Below the pieces are notes generated by a model. It saw nothing but the letters and a program-made list of their open reading frames with translations, ran no database searches and was not told the origin of the DNA. From contig NZ_JAIUZM010000001.1 of assembly GCF_020171345.1 (NCBI RefSeq), positions 434,001 through 498,000 on the forward strand: a stretch of 64,000 nucleotides of DNA. Reading direction: 5' to 3'. A program made the position numbers and the translations under genes. The stretch comes from Microbulbifer agarilyticus (GTDB lineage Bacteria; Pseudomonadota; Gammaproteobacteria; Pseudomonadales; Cellvibrionaceae). Numbering within the stretch: position 1 is the first letter of the stretch; every line of letters begins with the position of its first letter. Shown here one piece after another: positions 45,939 through 57,873 of this stretch.

Positions 45939-47339
45939 TCAGGCGTTATCAGACGCCCCGACAATGGCCGGCTTCCATTTCAGCGCCTTTTCAATCGACA
46001 GAATCATCGACCCCGCGACATCCTTGCGGGTGGCACTTTCAATGCCTTCAAGGCCCGGCGAAGAGTTTACTTCCAGCAGCAGCGGCCCCTTCTTGGAGCG
46101 GATGATATCCACGCCGGCCACCTTCAAGCCCAACACCTTGGCCGCTTTGATCGCCAGCCTGCGCTCCTCCGGCAGCACCTTGACCACGGACGCGGTGCCA
46201 CCCTGGTGGATATTGGCACGAAACTCCCCGGGAGCGGCCTCGCGCTGAATCGCCGCAATCACCTTGCCGTCGACCACAAACAAGCGCAGGTCCTTGCCCT
46301 CGGCCTCGCGGATAAACTCCTGCACCAGCAGGTTTGCTTTCAGTGACTTGAATGCATTGATCACCGACTCCGCCGCCTTGCGCGTCTCCGCCAGCACCAC
46401 ACCGCGCCCCTGGGAGCCCTCCAGCAATTTCACGATCAACGGCGCACCGCCCACCATCTCAATCAGCTCGTTGGTGTCGATCGGCGAATTGGCAAACCCT
46501 GAAATCGGAATATTCAGCCCTCCCTCCTGCAATAACTGCAGCGAGTAAAGCTTGTCTCTGGATTGGCTGATCGCCTGTGAGCCATTCAGCGCAAACACCC
46601 CCATGCTTTCAAAGTGGCGAGTCAGCGCACAACCGTAAAATGTTTGGCTAGGGCGAATGCGCGGAATGATGGCATCCAGATTGTTGAGGATGCGACCGTC
46701 GCGGTAATGCACTTCTGGCTCGGCCGCATCCAACTTCATATAGCACTGGCGGATATTCAAAAACGTCATGCGGTGACCGCGCTCGGTGCCCGCTTCCATG
46801 ATGCGCTGATTGCTGTAGAGATCCGGATTGGATGCAAGCACACCTATACGCAGGCCGGTGCCCGCCATGTGGTGCTCGTCGTGGTAGTACTCCTCCAGCT
46901 GACTGCCGGGAATTTCCCCCAGACAAAAGCTCGCCGCGGGATCCACTAGCATACGCCCCATCATCGCCTCGCGGCCGAGCAGCATGCGATAGCCCATGGA
47001 GTCTCGATTGGTCAGTGTGAGTTCCACATCCCAAGTGCTGCCACCGATACTGATCGGCGTCTTAATCACCAACCGTTTTTCGCTGTCACCAGAAGAACTC
47101 CGCACGGTGCGCTTATCCAGCACCCGCGCCTCGCAACGCACGCTGGGGCGTCGCAGTCCCTGCAGGGGGTGTGCCTCAAAGCTCACCCACGGCTCACCAC
47201 CGCGGTTGAAGGGCTGGATGTTGTATGCGTGTAAAGAGGAAGTCTTGGCGCCCGAATCAACACGAGCCTTGATAGCAGGAATACCCAATCCCGGGAAACC
47301 GCACCACTCTTCGCTGCCGACAATGATTTTCTTATCCAA
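45939..47339 (-). CDS. Fusion: retropepsin-like protease (RimB-type) plus RimK ATP-grasp ligase
   Basis: A 466-aa two-domain protein. Residues 1-145 are a retropepsin-like domain ([19 protein letters not shown] carries the DSG catalytic motif; [16 protein letters not shown] the second part), a family annotated as ATP-dependent zinc protease or RimB. Residues 160-455 are a RimK-like ATP-grasp ligase: [59 protein letters not shown] and [15 protein letters not shown]. RimK adds glutamates to ribosomal protein S6. In Pseudomonas the two functions are separate genes. The start is TTG 47339 after AGAGG. Confidence 0.85.
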   Translation of the reverse strand: MDKKIIVGSEEWCGFPGLGIPAIKARVDSGAKTSSLHAYNIQPFNRGGEPWVSFEAHPLQGLRRPSVRCEARVLDKRTVRSSSGDSEKRLVIKTPISIGGSTWDVELTLTNRDSMGYRMLLGREAMMGRMLVDPAASFCLGEIPGSQLEEYYHDEHHMAGTGLRIGVLASNPDLYSNQRIMEAGTERGHRMTFLNIRQCYMKLDAAEPEVHYRDGRILNNLDAIIPRIRPSQTFYGCALTRHFESMGVFALNGSQAISQSRDKLYSLQLLQEGGLNIPISGFANSPIDTNELIEMVGGAPLIVKLLEGSQGRGVVLAETRKAAESVINAFKSLKANLLVQEFIREAEGKDLRLFVVDGKVIAAIQREAAPGEFRANIHQGGTASVVKVLPEERRLAIKAAKVLGLKVAGVDIIRSKKGPLLLEVNSSPGLEGIESATRKDVAGSMILSIEKALKWKPAIVGASDNA

Positions 47340-47366
47340 GTAAAAGCCTCTTCCTATTCGTACAAA

Positions 47367-48302
<936 letters not shown>

Positions 48303-48381
48303 CTACTGACTCCCGGGTATTCCTTGCGGCACAACATTCCTCGACTAGGCTTTTAATAACCTGTTGATTGGAGCGTCACTC

Positions 48382-48834
48382 ATGCCTCGTAAGTCTCATC
48401 ATCCCTTCCTGTCGTCACTGTGCGCCGCGCTGGTGGCCTTGCTGCTTTTCACCGTTGTATCCACTGGTAAGGCGGGAGACGATGACGGTCTTGGCGCCGA
48501 TTTCTGGGAGAAATATGACGATATTGCCGACTGGACGACCCTGCGCCTGAACCTGACCCCGGAACAGGAAGACAAGGTATTGCCTATTTTAGAGCGCAAC
48601 TTTGAGCTACAACTGACCATCCTAAAAGACTACGGGTTTGGTAAGGGCAAGTTACCTAAGTTGACCCGTGAACAGCGCGAGGAGCTTGATGCAAAAATCA
48701 TCGCAACCCGCGCAGCCACTCGCGTAGAAATGGTTAAGGTATTGAACAAGGAGCAGCTCGAAGAGCTCAAGAAAATGCAACTGGAATTCCACCAGGAATT
48801 CCGCAAGCGGCTGGATAAGAAAACGAAAGAGTAG
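48382..48834 (+). CDS. Small exported LTXXQ-type protein, function unknown
   Basis: A 150-aa protein with a signal sequence (FLSSLCAALVALLLFTVV; cleavage near STGKAG) and an all-helical mature part. LNLTPEQEDKVLPILE has the LTxxQ motif of Spy/CpxP-like periplasmic proteins, and LTREQREELDAKI repeats it. A strongly charged C-terminus (EFRKRLDKKTKE) follows. ATG 48382 has GGAG upstream. It is the only plus-strand gene between dapB and dnaJ. A periplasmic chaperone or stress role is possible but not shown. Confidence 0.75.
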   Translation: MPRKSHHPFLSSLCAALVALLLFTVVSTGKAGDDDGLGADFWEKYDDIADWTTLRLNLTPEQEDKVLPILERNFELQLTILKDYGFGKGKLPKLTREQREELDAKIIATRAATRVEMVKVLNKEQLEELKKMQLEFHQEFRKRLDKKTKE

Positions 48835-48862
48835 CTTCGGCAAGACATCTATTTAAACTACG

Positions 48863-48893
48863 AAAAAGCCCGGACATTTCTGCCCGGGCTTTT
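48863..48893. terminator. Bidirectional intrinsic terminator
   Basis: AAAAGCCCGG, a short loop and CCGGGCTTTT between the convergent LTXXQ gene and dnaJ. A and T runs flank both sides. Confidence 0.88.
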
Positions 48894-48937
48894 GCTTTGC
48901 CGTATACATTCCGGCAACAAGAAACGACGACGTTAAA

Positions 48938-50062
48938 TCAGAGTTTCATATCACCGAAGAAATTCTTCACCCCTTCAAACCAACCGGTCTGACGCGGGGA
49001 GTTTTTCTTCTCGCTCAAAGTGCTGGCGAACTCTTCCAACAGTTCTTTTTGCTTGCTGGACAGGTTAATCGGGGTTTCCACCACCACACGGCACAGCAGG
49101 TCGCCCGGGGAACCACCGCGCACCGGGGTAACACCCTTGCCACGCAGACGGAACAGTTTGCCAGTCTGGCTTTCTGCCGGGATCTTCAGTTTGACCTTGC
49201 CATCGAGGGTCGGCACTTCCATTTCACCGCCGAGGGCGGCGGTGGCGAAGCTGATGGGTACTTCGCAATACAGGTTTTTGCCATCGCGCTGGAACAGCTC
49301 GTGCTCGCGCACCATCACCTGAACATACAGGTCACCGGCGGGGCCGCCATCGGGCCCGGCTTCACCCTCGCCCGCGAGGCGAATGCGATCACCGGAATCC
49401 ACACCCGGCGGCACCTTGACCGACAGGGTTTTGGTTTCTTCGATACGACCGCGGCCGTGACAATCGGTGCAGGGATCGGTAATGACCGTACCGCGACCGC
49501 GACAGTTGGGGCAGGTCTGCTGAACAGAGAAAAAACCCTGCTGCATGCGCACCTGACCGGCGCCACCACAGGTGCCACAGGTCTGGGGCTGAGAGCCTGC
49601 CTTGGCACCGGAACCGTGGCAGGTGCCGCAGTTGGCCAGGGTCGGCACTTTGATTTTGACGGTGGTGCCGCGCACCGCGTCTTCCAGGTCCAGATCCAGG
49701 TCGTAGCGCAGGTCGGAACCGCGCGCCGGACCACGACGGCCGCCACCACCGGCGCCGCCACCAAAGATATCGCCAAACACGTCACCGAAGATATCGGAGA
49801 AACCGCCGAAGCCACCGGCACCGGCGCCCGCCTGACCATCGACGCCAGCGTGACCGAACTGGTCATAGGCCGCCTTCTTCTGAGGGTCGGACAGGATCTC
49901 GTAGGCCTCATTGGCCTCCTTGAACTTGTTTTCCGCCTCTTTATCGTCGGGGTTGCGGTCCGGGTGAAATTTCATCGCCACCCGGCGGTAAGCCTTTTTC
50001 AGCTCCTTATCATCCGCGCCTTTGCTGACGCCGAGGACTTCGTAGTAATCGCGTTTGGACAT
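48938..50062 (-). CDS. dnaJ: Chaperone DnaJ
   Basis: DnaJ delivers unfolded clients to DnaK and stimulates its ATPase. The 374-aa protein has the J domain with HPD ([10 protein letters not shown]), a Gly-rich stretch ([21 protein letters not shown]), four zinc-finger CxxCxGxG units ([32 protein letters not shown]) and the C-terminal substrate domains. It is 145 nt after dnaK, with a hairpin between them. The last residues NFFGDMKL are typical. Confidence 0.97.
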   Translation of the reverse strand: MSKRDYYEVLGVSKGADDKELKKAYRRVAMKFHPDRNPDDKEAENKFKEANEAYEILSDPQKKAAYDQFGHAGVDGQAGAGAGGFGGFSDIFGDVFGDIFGGGAGGGGRRGPARGSDLRYDLDLDLEDAVRGTTVKIKVPTLANCGTCHGSGAKAGSQPQTCGTCGGAGQVRMQQGFFSVQQTCPNCRGRGTVITDPCTDCHGRGRIEETKTLSVKVPPGVDSGDRIRLAGEGEAGPDGGPAGDLYVQVMVREHELFQRDGKNLYCEVPISFATAALGGEMEVPTLDGKVKLKIPAESQTGKLFRLRGKGVTPVRGGSPGDLLCRVVVETPINLSSKQKELLEEFASTLSEKKNSPRQTGWFEGVKNFFGDMKL

Positions 50063-50178
50063 AGCTCTGTGTGTTCTGTTTCAACTGCTTTTTCAGGCAC
50101 GCCTTAAAACGGCGCAAGGCGCGAAGCCCGATTCTGATGACCGGACGTCCGCGCCTCTGAAGGCGTAAGCTTCAGGAC

Positions 50179-50201
50179 GCCGCCGGAACCCCAGCGGCGG
50201 C
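50179..50201 (-). other. Hairpin between dnaK and dnaJ
   Basis: GCCGCCG-N9-CGGCGGC, a perfect 7-bp GC stem directly after the dnaK stop codon on the minus strand. There is no T-tract, so it is more likely a partial attenuator or message stabiliser that lowers dnaJ relative to dnaK. Confidence 0.6.
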
Positions 50202-50207
50202 TGTATC

Positions 50208-52151
<1,944 letters not shown>

Positions 52152-52276
52152 GGATCTGATTCCTCACTTTGCTGCACGCCGGTTTTACGCGATTTTCAGT
52201 CACCGGCGCTGCACGTTTGTATTCGGTTGCTGCTTATATTGGTGCCGCCTTTCACATTTCAAGGGCGGCCGCTAAA

Positions 52277-52870
52277 TCAAGGTGCTTTTGAAACGACGAC
52301 CATTGCCGGGCGCAACAGGCGACCGTTCAGGCGATAGCCTTTCTGGAACACGTCCAGCACCGTATTTGGCTCCACATCGCCATTCGGGATCTGGGTCATG
52401 GCCTGGTGCAGTTCCGGGTCGAAGGGCTCACCGGCCGGGTCGATTAACTCCACACCGGACTTGGTCAGGGTGTCGATAAAAGACTTCTGGGTCAGTTCGA
52501 TACCTTCGCGTACCGCCTTTTGCGCTTCGTCATCCTTGTCGATGGTGGTGAGGGCACGCTCCAGGTTGTCCACAACCGGCAGCAGGTCCTTCAGCAATTT
52601 TTCCTGGCCAAATTTGTGGGCTTTTTCCACATCCTGCTGGGCGCGACGGCGGGCATTCTGCACCTCGGCCTGAGCACGCAGCACCATGTCTTTGTGGTCC
52701 GCCAGCTGCTGATGGAGGGAAGCGATCTCCTCGTCGTGCGCATTTTCTTCAGCCAGTGCCTCTTCGGCGGCGTGCTGCTCTGCTGCGCTCGGGTTTTCTA
52801 CTTCGACGGCGTGTTCCGCCGTCTGATCGCCGGTGTCGATCTGCTCTTCTTCGCTGCGCTCTTTGGCCAC
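52277..52870 (-). CDS. grpE: Nucleotide exchange factor GrpE
   Basis: GrpE releases ADP from DnaK. The 197-aa protein has an acidic N-terminal tail, a long helix ([27 protein letters not shown]) and the C-terminal beta domain with [46 protein letters not shown] as its hallmark region ([12 protein letters not shown]). It heads grpE-dnaK-dnaJ behind a strong heat-shock promoter. Confidence 0.96.
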   Translation of the reverse strand: MAKERSEEEQIDTGDQTAEHAVEVENPSAAEQHAAEEALAEENAHDEEIASLHQQLADHKDMVLRAQAEVQNARRRAQQDVEKAHKFGQEKLLKDLLPVVDNLERALTTIDKDDEAQKAVREGIELTQKSFIDTLTKSGVELIDPAGEPFDPELHQAMTQIPNGDVEPNTVLDVFQKGYRLNGRLLRPAMVVVSKAP

Positions 52871-52992
52871 TGCTTTCTCCGTCTGTGTCCTGCGTTCAAC
52901 TGACCGTTCGTCAACGGCGCTGTTGGGTGTTCAAAAGAAAGAACCCGTCGTGCCGGGCCGTTTAATACCGGTCCGTCGCGGGTGAGGAGGGT

Positions 52993-53020
52993 ATATGGGG
53001 TCATCCAAGCACACTTCAAG
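52993..53020 (-). promoter_or_regulatory. Sigma-32 heat-shock promoter of grpE-dnaK-dnaJ
   Basis: On the minus strand, CTTGAA (53020-53015), a 14-nt spacer and CCCCATAT (53000-52993) match the sigma-32 consensus CTTGAA-N13-15-CCCCATNT at every defined position. The start would be near 52985, giving a leader of about 115 nt before grpE. Confidence 0.85.
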
Positions 53021-53177
53021 TCGCACTTAATGGATACCAGCAGCGACCGCCCACGGTACCGGCTGATACAAAAGCGCAGGCAGCGAACTGGCCGTTAAGA
53101 GCCCCTTGGGAAAGCAGGGTAATGTGGCGATTGGCCTGCGACGAGTGCGATCAGCACCCAATTAGGCCCCATGAAGA

Positions 53178-53214
53178 TTGAAACCCCTAGTGCAAATACT
53201 GTATAAACAACCAC
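53178..53214 (+). promoter_or_regulatory. recN promoter overlapped by a LexA-like box
   Basis: TTGAAA (53178) and TATAAA (53202) with an 18-nt spacer make a good sigma-70 promoter. CTGTATAAACAACCAC (53199-53214) overlaps the -10 box and resembles the E. coli recN LexA box (CTGTATATAAAACCAG) at 13 of 16 positions, ending in CAC rather than CAG. SOS control is therefore likely. Confidence 0.65.
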
Positions 53215-53241
53215 TATCGAAATAACAACGAACGCATTCCC

Positions 53242-54894
53242 ATGTTGCTGCACCTGTCCATCAGTCAGTTCACCCTGGTCGACCAGCTGGAGCTGGAGTT
53301 CGGTCACGGCACCAGCACCCTCACCGGCGAGACCGGCGCGGGCAAATCCATTACTCTGGATGCACTCGGTCTGGCGCTGGGTGACCGGGGCAATGGCGAG
53401 CTGGTGCGCGCCGGTGCCAAGCGCGCCGATATCCACGCCACCTTCGATATCAGCAACCACGAGGAAGCCCGCACCTGGCTGGAAGAGCAGGAGATGGACG
53501 CCGAGCGCGAAGTGATTCTGCGCCGCACCATTAGCGCCGACGGCCGCTCCCGCGCCTATATTAATGGTCAGCCAGTCACCCTGATGCAGTTGCGCACCCT
53601 GGGCGAGCAGCTCATTGATATCCACAGCCAGCACGAACACCAGTCGCTGCTGAAGAAAGACACCCACCGCCGCCTGCTGGACGAATACGCCCACGCCGAA
53701 GGGCACAGCGCCGAAGTGCGTATTCACTACAAGACCTGGCAGGACCAGTACCGCCGCTACCGCCGCTTGGCAGACAGCGCCGAGGAAACCCAGGCGCGCC
53801 GCGATCTGCTGGAATACCAGCTGGAAGAACTGGCACAACTGGACCTGAAACCCGGCGAACTGGAAGAGCTTGAGAGCGAGCAGCGCCAGTTAGCCAACGC
53901 CGGTGACATTCTGAACGGCAGCTATCAGCTGGCCGCCATGCTGAACGGCGGCGAAGGAGATATTGCCGAGCAGCTACACCGCGCCCTGCAGCTGGTCAGC
54001 GCCATGCCCGAGCAGAGTCCGGCGCTGGCCGAGGTGGCACAGATGCTCGACAGCGCGCGTATTCAGATCGATGAAGCGGGCAGCACCCTGTCGCGCCATA
54101 TCGACAGCTTTGAAATGAACCCCGAGCGCCTGACGGAAGTAGAAGAGCGCCTGTCGGCCATCTACTCCATCGCCCGCAAGCACCGCATTCAGCCAGCCCA
54201 GCTCGCCGAGCTGCAACAACAGTGGCAGCAGGAACTGGAAGAAATCGGCGCACCCGACGCCCTCGACAAGCTGGCCGACGAATGCGAGCAGCTGGAGCAG
54301 GCCTTCCGTGTCGCCGCCGGCAAGCTCAGCAAGCTCCGAATCGCCGCAGCGAAGAAGCTCGCGGGCGCAGTAAACAGTCAGCTCGCCGATCTAGCCATGC
54401 CCCATGCCCGTGTCGAGTTGGCGCTCACTGCGCTGGAAAAGCCCACTGCCACTGGCCTCGAAGAAGTGGAAATCCTGATTGCCACCAACCCCGGCCAGCC
54501 GGCACGAGCACTGGGCAAAATTGCCTCCGGTGGTGAACTGTCGCGAGTGAGCCTGGCTATTCAGGTCGTCACCGCGCAAACCTCGCGCACCCCCACGCTG
54601 GTGTTCGATGAAGTGGATGTGGGTATTGGCGGCGCTACCGGCGATGTAGTGGGCAAACTGCTGCGCCAGCTGGGCGAGCGCGGCCAGGTTATCTGCGTGA
54701 CCCACCTTGCTCAGGTCGCCGCGCGCGCGCACCGCCAGTACCTGGTGGAGAAGCACAGCGATGGCGAAGCGGCATTCGTGGCCCTGCGGGAACTGAAGGA
54801 TGCAGAGCGCAGTGCCGAGGTGGCACGCATGCTCGGCGGTGAGGCTACCGCGCAGTCGCTGGCGCACGCGGAAGAGATGCTGGCCCGGGCCTGA
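53242..54894 (+). CDS. recN: DNA repair protein RecN
   Basis: RecN is an SMC-like ATPase in double-strand-break repair. The 550-aa protein has Walker A GETGAGKS (near residue 30), two coiled-coil arms (about 150-370, with many Leu, Glu and Arg), the signature LGKIASGGELSRVSLAIQVV and Walker B TPTLVFDEVDVGIGG, and the C-terminal VICVTHLAQVAARAHRQYLV. Length matches E. coli (553). It is divergent from grpE, a conserved arrangement, and sits behind a LexA-like box. Confidence 0.96.
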   Translation: MLLHLSISQFTLVDQLELEFGHGTSTLTGETGAGKSITLDALGLALGDRGNGELVRAGAKRADIHATFDISNHEEARTWLEEQEMDAEREVILRRTISADGRSRAYINGQPVTLMQLRTLGEQLIDIHSQHEHQSLLKKDTHRRLLDEYAHAEGHSAEVRIHYKTWQDQYRRYRRLADSAEETQARRDLLEYQLEELAQLDLKPGELEELESEQRQLANAGDILNGSYQLAAMLNGGEGDIAEQLHRALQLVSAMPEQSPALAEVAQMLDSARIQIDEAGSTLSRHIDSFEMNPERLTEVEERLSAIYSIARKHRIQPAQLAELQQQWQQELEEIGAPDALDKLADECEQLEQAFRVAAGKLSKLRIAAAKKLAGAVNSQLADLAMPHARVELALTALEKPTATGLEEVEILIATNPGQPARALGKIASGGELSRVSLAIQVVTAQTSRTPTLVFDEVDVGIGGATGDVVGKLLRQLGERGQVICVTHLAQVAARAHRQYLVEKHSDGEAAFVALRELKDAERSAEVARMLGGEATAQSLAHAEEMLARA

Positions 54895-55051
54895 TTGAGC
54901 GCCCTCAACCAAGGGAAAACTCGGCTAAGCAGTCACAATTAAGCGGCCTTCGGGACCGAAATTGACCGAAAGTGGCGGGAGATTCACTTTATACTCCCGC
55001 GCCCGCTACGGCGGATACGACTACACTGACGGGAATCAATTCGGTCTCACC

Positions 55052-55645
55052 ATGCAAACCACGATTTTCAACACCCCCATTATCACGCCATTCCTGCGTT
55101 TGATAGCCAAGCTGCTACTGAAGCTACACGGCTGGAACATCGTCGCCGACGAGCAGGCGATGAAATTGAAAAAGTATGTCCTCATTGCCGCCCCCCACAC
55201 CTCCAACTGGGATGGCTACATCTTTATTCTGGCGGCGCTGAAACTGGGGATAAACCCACACTGGATGGGCAAAGACAAGCTGTTCCCTTTCCCGCTAGGT
55301 GGGGTGGTGCGCTGGTTTGGTGGTATTCCCGTTGACCGCAGCAAGGCGAACAATCTGGTAGATGCCACCATCAATCAGTACAACGCCCACGAAGAACTGG
55401 TTATCGGCATCCCGCCGGAAGGCACCCGCGGCAAGTCCGAGCGCTGGAAAACGGGCTTCTACCATATCGCCCGCGGCGCTGCGATTCCGGTGGCCTGTGG
55501 CTATATCGATTTCCAAAGCAAAGAAGCGGGAGTCGGTCCGGTCATGGAGATGAGTGGCAATTTGGAAGAAGACTTGAAACGACTGGGGGCGTTTTATGCG
55601 ACCAAGGTAGGCAAGTATCCCAACGATTACACTCCGCCCATCTAA
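55052..55645 (+). CDS. 1-acyl-glycerol-3-phosphate acyltransferase-like protein
   Basis: A 197-aa PlsC-superfamily acyltransferase. The motif HTSNWD (HX4D), FGGIPVDRSKANN (motif II/III region) and GIPPEGTRGKSERWKTGFYHIA (motif with EGTR) are present. It is shorter than true PlsC (245) and belongs to the small lysophospholipid-acyltransferase-like group. ATG 55052 is used; the frame is open to 54962 but that part has no family counterpart. It lies between recN and fur. Substrate is unknown; membrane phospholipid or lipid remodelling is the likely area. Confidence 0.85.
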   Translation: MQTTIFNTPIITPFLRLIAKLLLKLHGWNIVADEQAMKLKKYVLIAAPHTSNWDGYIFILAALKLGINPHWMGKDKLFPFPLGGVVRWFGGIPVDRSKANNLVDATINQYNAHEELVIGIPPEGTRGKSERWKTGFYHIARGAAIPVACGYIDFQSKEAGVGPVMEMSGNLEEDLKRLGAFYATKVGKYPNDYTPPI

Positions 55646-55677
55646 GCCACAGCGCAAATGGTGAAAAATCACCCAAT

Positions 55678-55705
55678 AAAAAAGGGAGCATCTGCTCCCT
55701 TTTTT
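55678..55705. terminator. Bidirectional intrinsic terminator
   Basis: AAAAAAGGGAGCA-TC-TGCTCCCTTTTTT, symmetrical, between the convergent acyltransferase and fur genes. Confidence 0.92.
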
Positions 55706-55752
55706 ATTGCCCTAAACGCTGAGGCCTGGGCTGCATGATCAGTACTCGCCGA

Positions 55753-56163
55753 TCAGCTCTCTTTCTTCTTTACGTAGAGCACCAAGCTGTGGCCAGTCAG
55801 CTCGTAGCCATGTTCCGCAGCAATCTTGTGCTGCAACTCTTCGATCTGCTCATTGTGGAACTCGATTACCTTGCCAGAATCGGTACACACCATATGATCG
55901 TGATGGTCGCCGCGATCCAGCTCGAATACGGAGTGGCCACCGTCAAAATTATGGCGTATTACCAGTCCGGCACTCTCAAACTGGGTCAATACCCGATATA
56001 CAGTAGCCAGGCCCACATCCTCACCGGCCTCCAGCAGCATTTTGTACACATCTTCAGCGCTCAGATGTTGTTCGCTGGCGCTCTCAAGCAGCTGCAGAAT
56101 TTTTACACGCGGCAGTGTGACCTTGAGGCCAGCCTTGCGCAGTTCCTGGTTTTCGTTAGACAT
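55753..56163 (-). CDS. fur: Ferric uptake regulator
   Basis: Fur represses iron-acquisition genes when bound to Fe2+. The 136-aa protein has the winged helix (LRKAGLKVTLPRVKILQLL; GLATVYRVLTQFESAGLV) and the metal sites: HNFDGGHSVFEL, DRGDHHDHMVC and the C-terminal IEELQHKIAAEHGYEL. The second CxxC pair of E. coli Fur is absent (a single Cys), as in pseudomonads. It is divergent from bamE, the usual neighbour. Confidence 0.95.
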   Translation of the reverse strand: MSNENQELRKAGLKVTLPRVKILQLLESASEQHLSAEDVYKMLLEAGEDVGLATVYRVLTQFESAGLVIRHNFDGGHSVFELDRGDHHDHMVCTDSGKVIEFHNEQIEELQHKIAAEHGYELTGHSLVLYVKKKES

Positions 56164-56183
56164 GGGTATTCAAATTCCGGATC

Positions 56184-56219
56184 TTTATGCTCTATTGATC
56201 GTCCGCCTGTCGACAGGCG
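56184..56219 (-). promoter_or_regulatory. fur promoter with 16-bp palindrome
   Basis: On the minus strand TCGACA (56213-56208), an 18-nt spacer and CATAAA (56189-56184) form a plausible sigma-70 promoter. The -35 lies in the perfect palindrome CGCCTGTCGACAGGCG (56204-56219). The palindrome may be an operator; it does not look like a Fur box (GATAATGATAATC). Confidence 0.5.
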
Positions 56220-56465
56220 AATAGTTCGGGTATTATCCACGCCCAAGGTGGACAGCGAAACCCCGATACCCGGATTCGTGATCCGTGGTACTGGCACCCA
56301 GTATGCGGTTTAGGCCGACAGGCCGGGAACTTAATCGCCGGAAAGGCGACTATTCTCTGTCAGGGCGGCATCACACCGTCGGGCGGCAGCGCGGGGCGCT
56401 GAATCCACCAGAGGCCTAGCAATGGGCCCCATTACGGAACCATAAAAATTCAGATGGAGCATTCA
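56220..56465. other. Rest of the fur/bamE divergent gap
   Basis: About 245 nt between the fur promoter palindrome and bamE. TATTAT at 56230 might be a -10 box for bamE, but no matching -35 is clear. GC-rich short hairpins occur around 56370-56400. No gene. Confidence 0.4.
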
Positions 56466-56810
56466 ATGCCATCAGTTGTACGCATTCTGCTGATCGCCGG
56501 GCTGGTTAGCCTGGTTACCGGTTGTAGCCTGTTCAAATTCCCCGGGGTACACCGGATTCAGGTTCAGCAGGGCAATATCATCACCCAGGAAATGGTCGAC
56601 AGGCTGCAGCCGGGCATGACCCGCCGTCAGGTGCGCTTCGTGCTGGGCACCCCGCTGGTTGAAGACACCTTCAATCCCAACCGCTGGGACTACATCAACC
56701 GTATTCGCAGCCCCAAGGGTGAAGAAAGCCAGCAGCGCTTTACCGTCTACTTCAATGGCGACCTGTTGATTGCCACCAGCGGCGACTGGCAGCCGGTCGG
56801 CTGGCCTTAA
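56466..56810 (+). CDS. bamE: Outer-membrane assembly lipoprotein BamE (SmpA/OmlA)
   Basis: BamE is a lipoprotein of the BAM complex that inserts outer-membrane barrels. The 114-aa protein has lipobox VTGC (Cys20) and the family core PGVHRIQVQQGNIITQEMVDRLQPGMTRRQVRFVLGTPLVEDTF (in pieces: QQGN..., QLxxGM, RQVRFVLGTP), NRWDYINRI and QRFTVYFNGDLL. ATG 56466 follows GGAG by 6 nt. Convergent with rnfH 28 nt away. Confidence 0.94.
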   Translation: MPSVVRILLIAGLVSLVTGCSLFKFPGVHRIQVQQGNIITQEMVDRLQPGMTRRQVRFVLGTPLVEDTFNPNRWDYINRIRSPKGEESQQRFTVYFNGDLLIATSGDWQPVGWP

Positions 56811-56838
56811 GCCCTCACAAGCCCCCGCGCAGACAACG

Positions 56839-57168
56839 TCAGCCGCCCTCGGCCTGACGCTTCGCCTTTGCCGCCCGCTGCTTGCGCGCCTCTTTCGGGT
56901 CCGCGATCAGCGGCCGGTAAACCTCCACCCGATCTCCCGGCTGTAAGACGTATTCCGCGGCTACCGCCAGCCCCTTGGTACCCAGCGCCTGGCCAAAAAT
57001 GCCCAGCTTTGCGGTGACCGGATCTACTTCCGGGTACTCGCGGGGGATGCCGGACTGCTCCAGCGCCTGTAATGCAGTGGTGCCGGGCTCGACCAACAGG
57101 CTCATCAGACGCTGTTCGTGAGGCAGTGCATATACCACCTCCACCGCGATCGTTTTCTGGGTACTCAT
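56839..57168 (-). CDS. RnfH-family protein
   Basis: A 109-aa ubiquitin-like-fold protein of the RnfH (UPF0125) family: IAVEVVYALPHEQRLMSLLV, GTTALQALEQSGIPREYPEVD, LGIFGQALG and VLQPGDRVEVYRPLIADPKEARKQRA. It overlaps the ratA stop by 4 nt and is the second gene of ratA-rnfH, a conserved pair. Cellular role in most bacteria is not settled; it is thought to work with RatA. Confidence 0.92.
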   Translation of the reverse strand: MSTQKTIAVEVVYALPHEQRLMSLLVEPGTTALQALEQSGIPREYPEVDPVTAKLGIFGQALGTKGLAVAAEYVLQPGDRVEVYRPLIADPKEARKQRAAKAKRQAEGG

Positions 57169-57605
57169 GTATTTTCTCCATAAATCTTCTTGGCCCGTTC
57201 ACACATGGCATCCACCATCTGATTGGCAATACCGCCGAACAGTTTGCCCGCCGCGGCGCCCAACAGCCGGTTTTCTACATCAAACGACAGGGTAAAAGCC
57301 ACTTTGCAGGCATCTTCGCCGAGCGGGGTAAAGGTCCAGCAACCGTTGAAGGCGCTAAACGGCCCGTCCACCAACTCCAGTGTCATCTGTGTGGGGCGCT
57401 GTAAACCGTTCCGGGTGGTAAAGCTCTGGCTGATCCCCGCGCGCGACAGATCGAGCCGCGCCTCCAGGGTTTCTTCATCCTGGTGCAGCACCTCCGCACC
57501 GCGGCATCCCGGCAAAAACTGCGGGTAGCTCGCCACGTCATTCACCAGCTCAAACATCTGTTCCGCACTGAACATAACCAGTGCACTGCGTTCAATTTTT
57601 GTCAT
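57165..57605 (-). CDS. ratA: RatA-type START-domain protein
   Basis: A 146-aa coenzyme-Q-binding/START-fold protein. RSALVMFSAEQMFELVNDVASYPQFLPGC is the family's first block; GPFSAFNGCWTFTPLGEDACKVAFTLSFDVENRLL is the central block; the end reads FGGIANQMVDAMCERAKKIYG. In E. coli RatA was described as a toxin blocking ribosome association; other members act in ubiquinone biology. It is divergent from smpB in most gammaproteobacteria; here an NSS transporter lies between. Confidence 0.93.
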   Translation of the reverse strand: MTKIERSALVMFSAEQMFELVNDVASYPQFLPGCRGAEVLHQDEETLEARLDLSRAGISQSFTTRNGLQRPTQMTLELVDGPFSAFNGCWTFTPLGEDACKVAFTLSFDVENRLLGAAAGKLFGGIANQMVDAMCERAKKIYGENT

Positions 57606-57873
57606 CGGGTATCTTTTTCATCACTCACGGCTTGCGCCATAGAGACCGGATTCTTACCTATCTCGCGATACAGGAGGCAAATTTCGCCCGCGAAGCTACT
57701 CAAGGCGGATAAATCCTGCAACAATTCGTTCTTTATCTGCTCTGCAGACTCGACCGTTTATTGCCCAGACCATCCCCCTGCGGAACCTGTACTTTTTATG
57801 TACGGCTCAGGGGCGCCCAGCGCGGCCACGGCAATCACTCAGATGACAAGAATAACAGGCAAGCGAGAAATCT

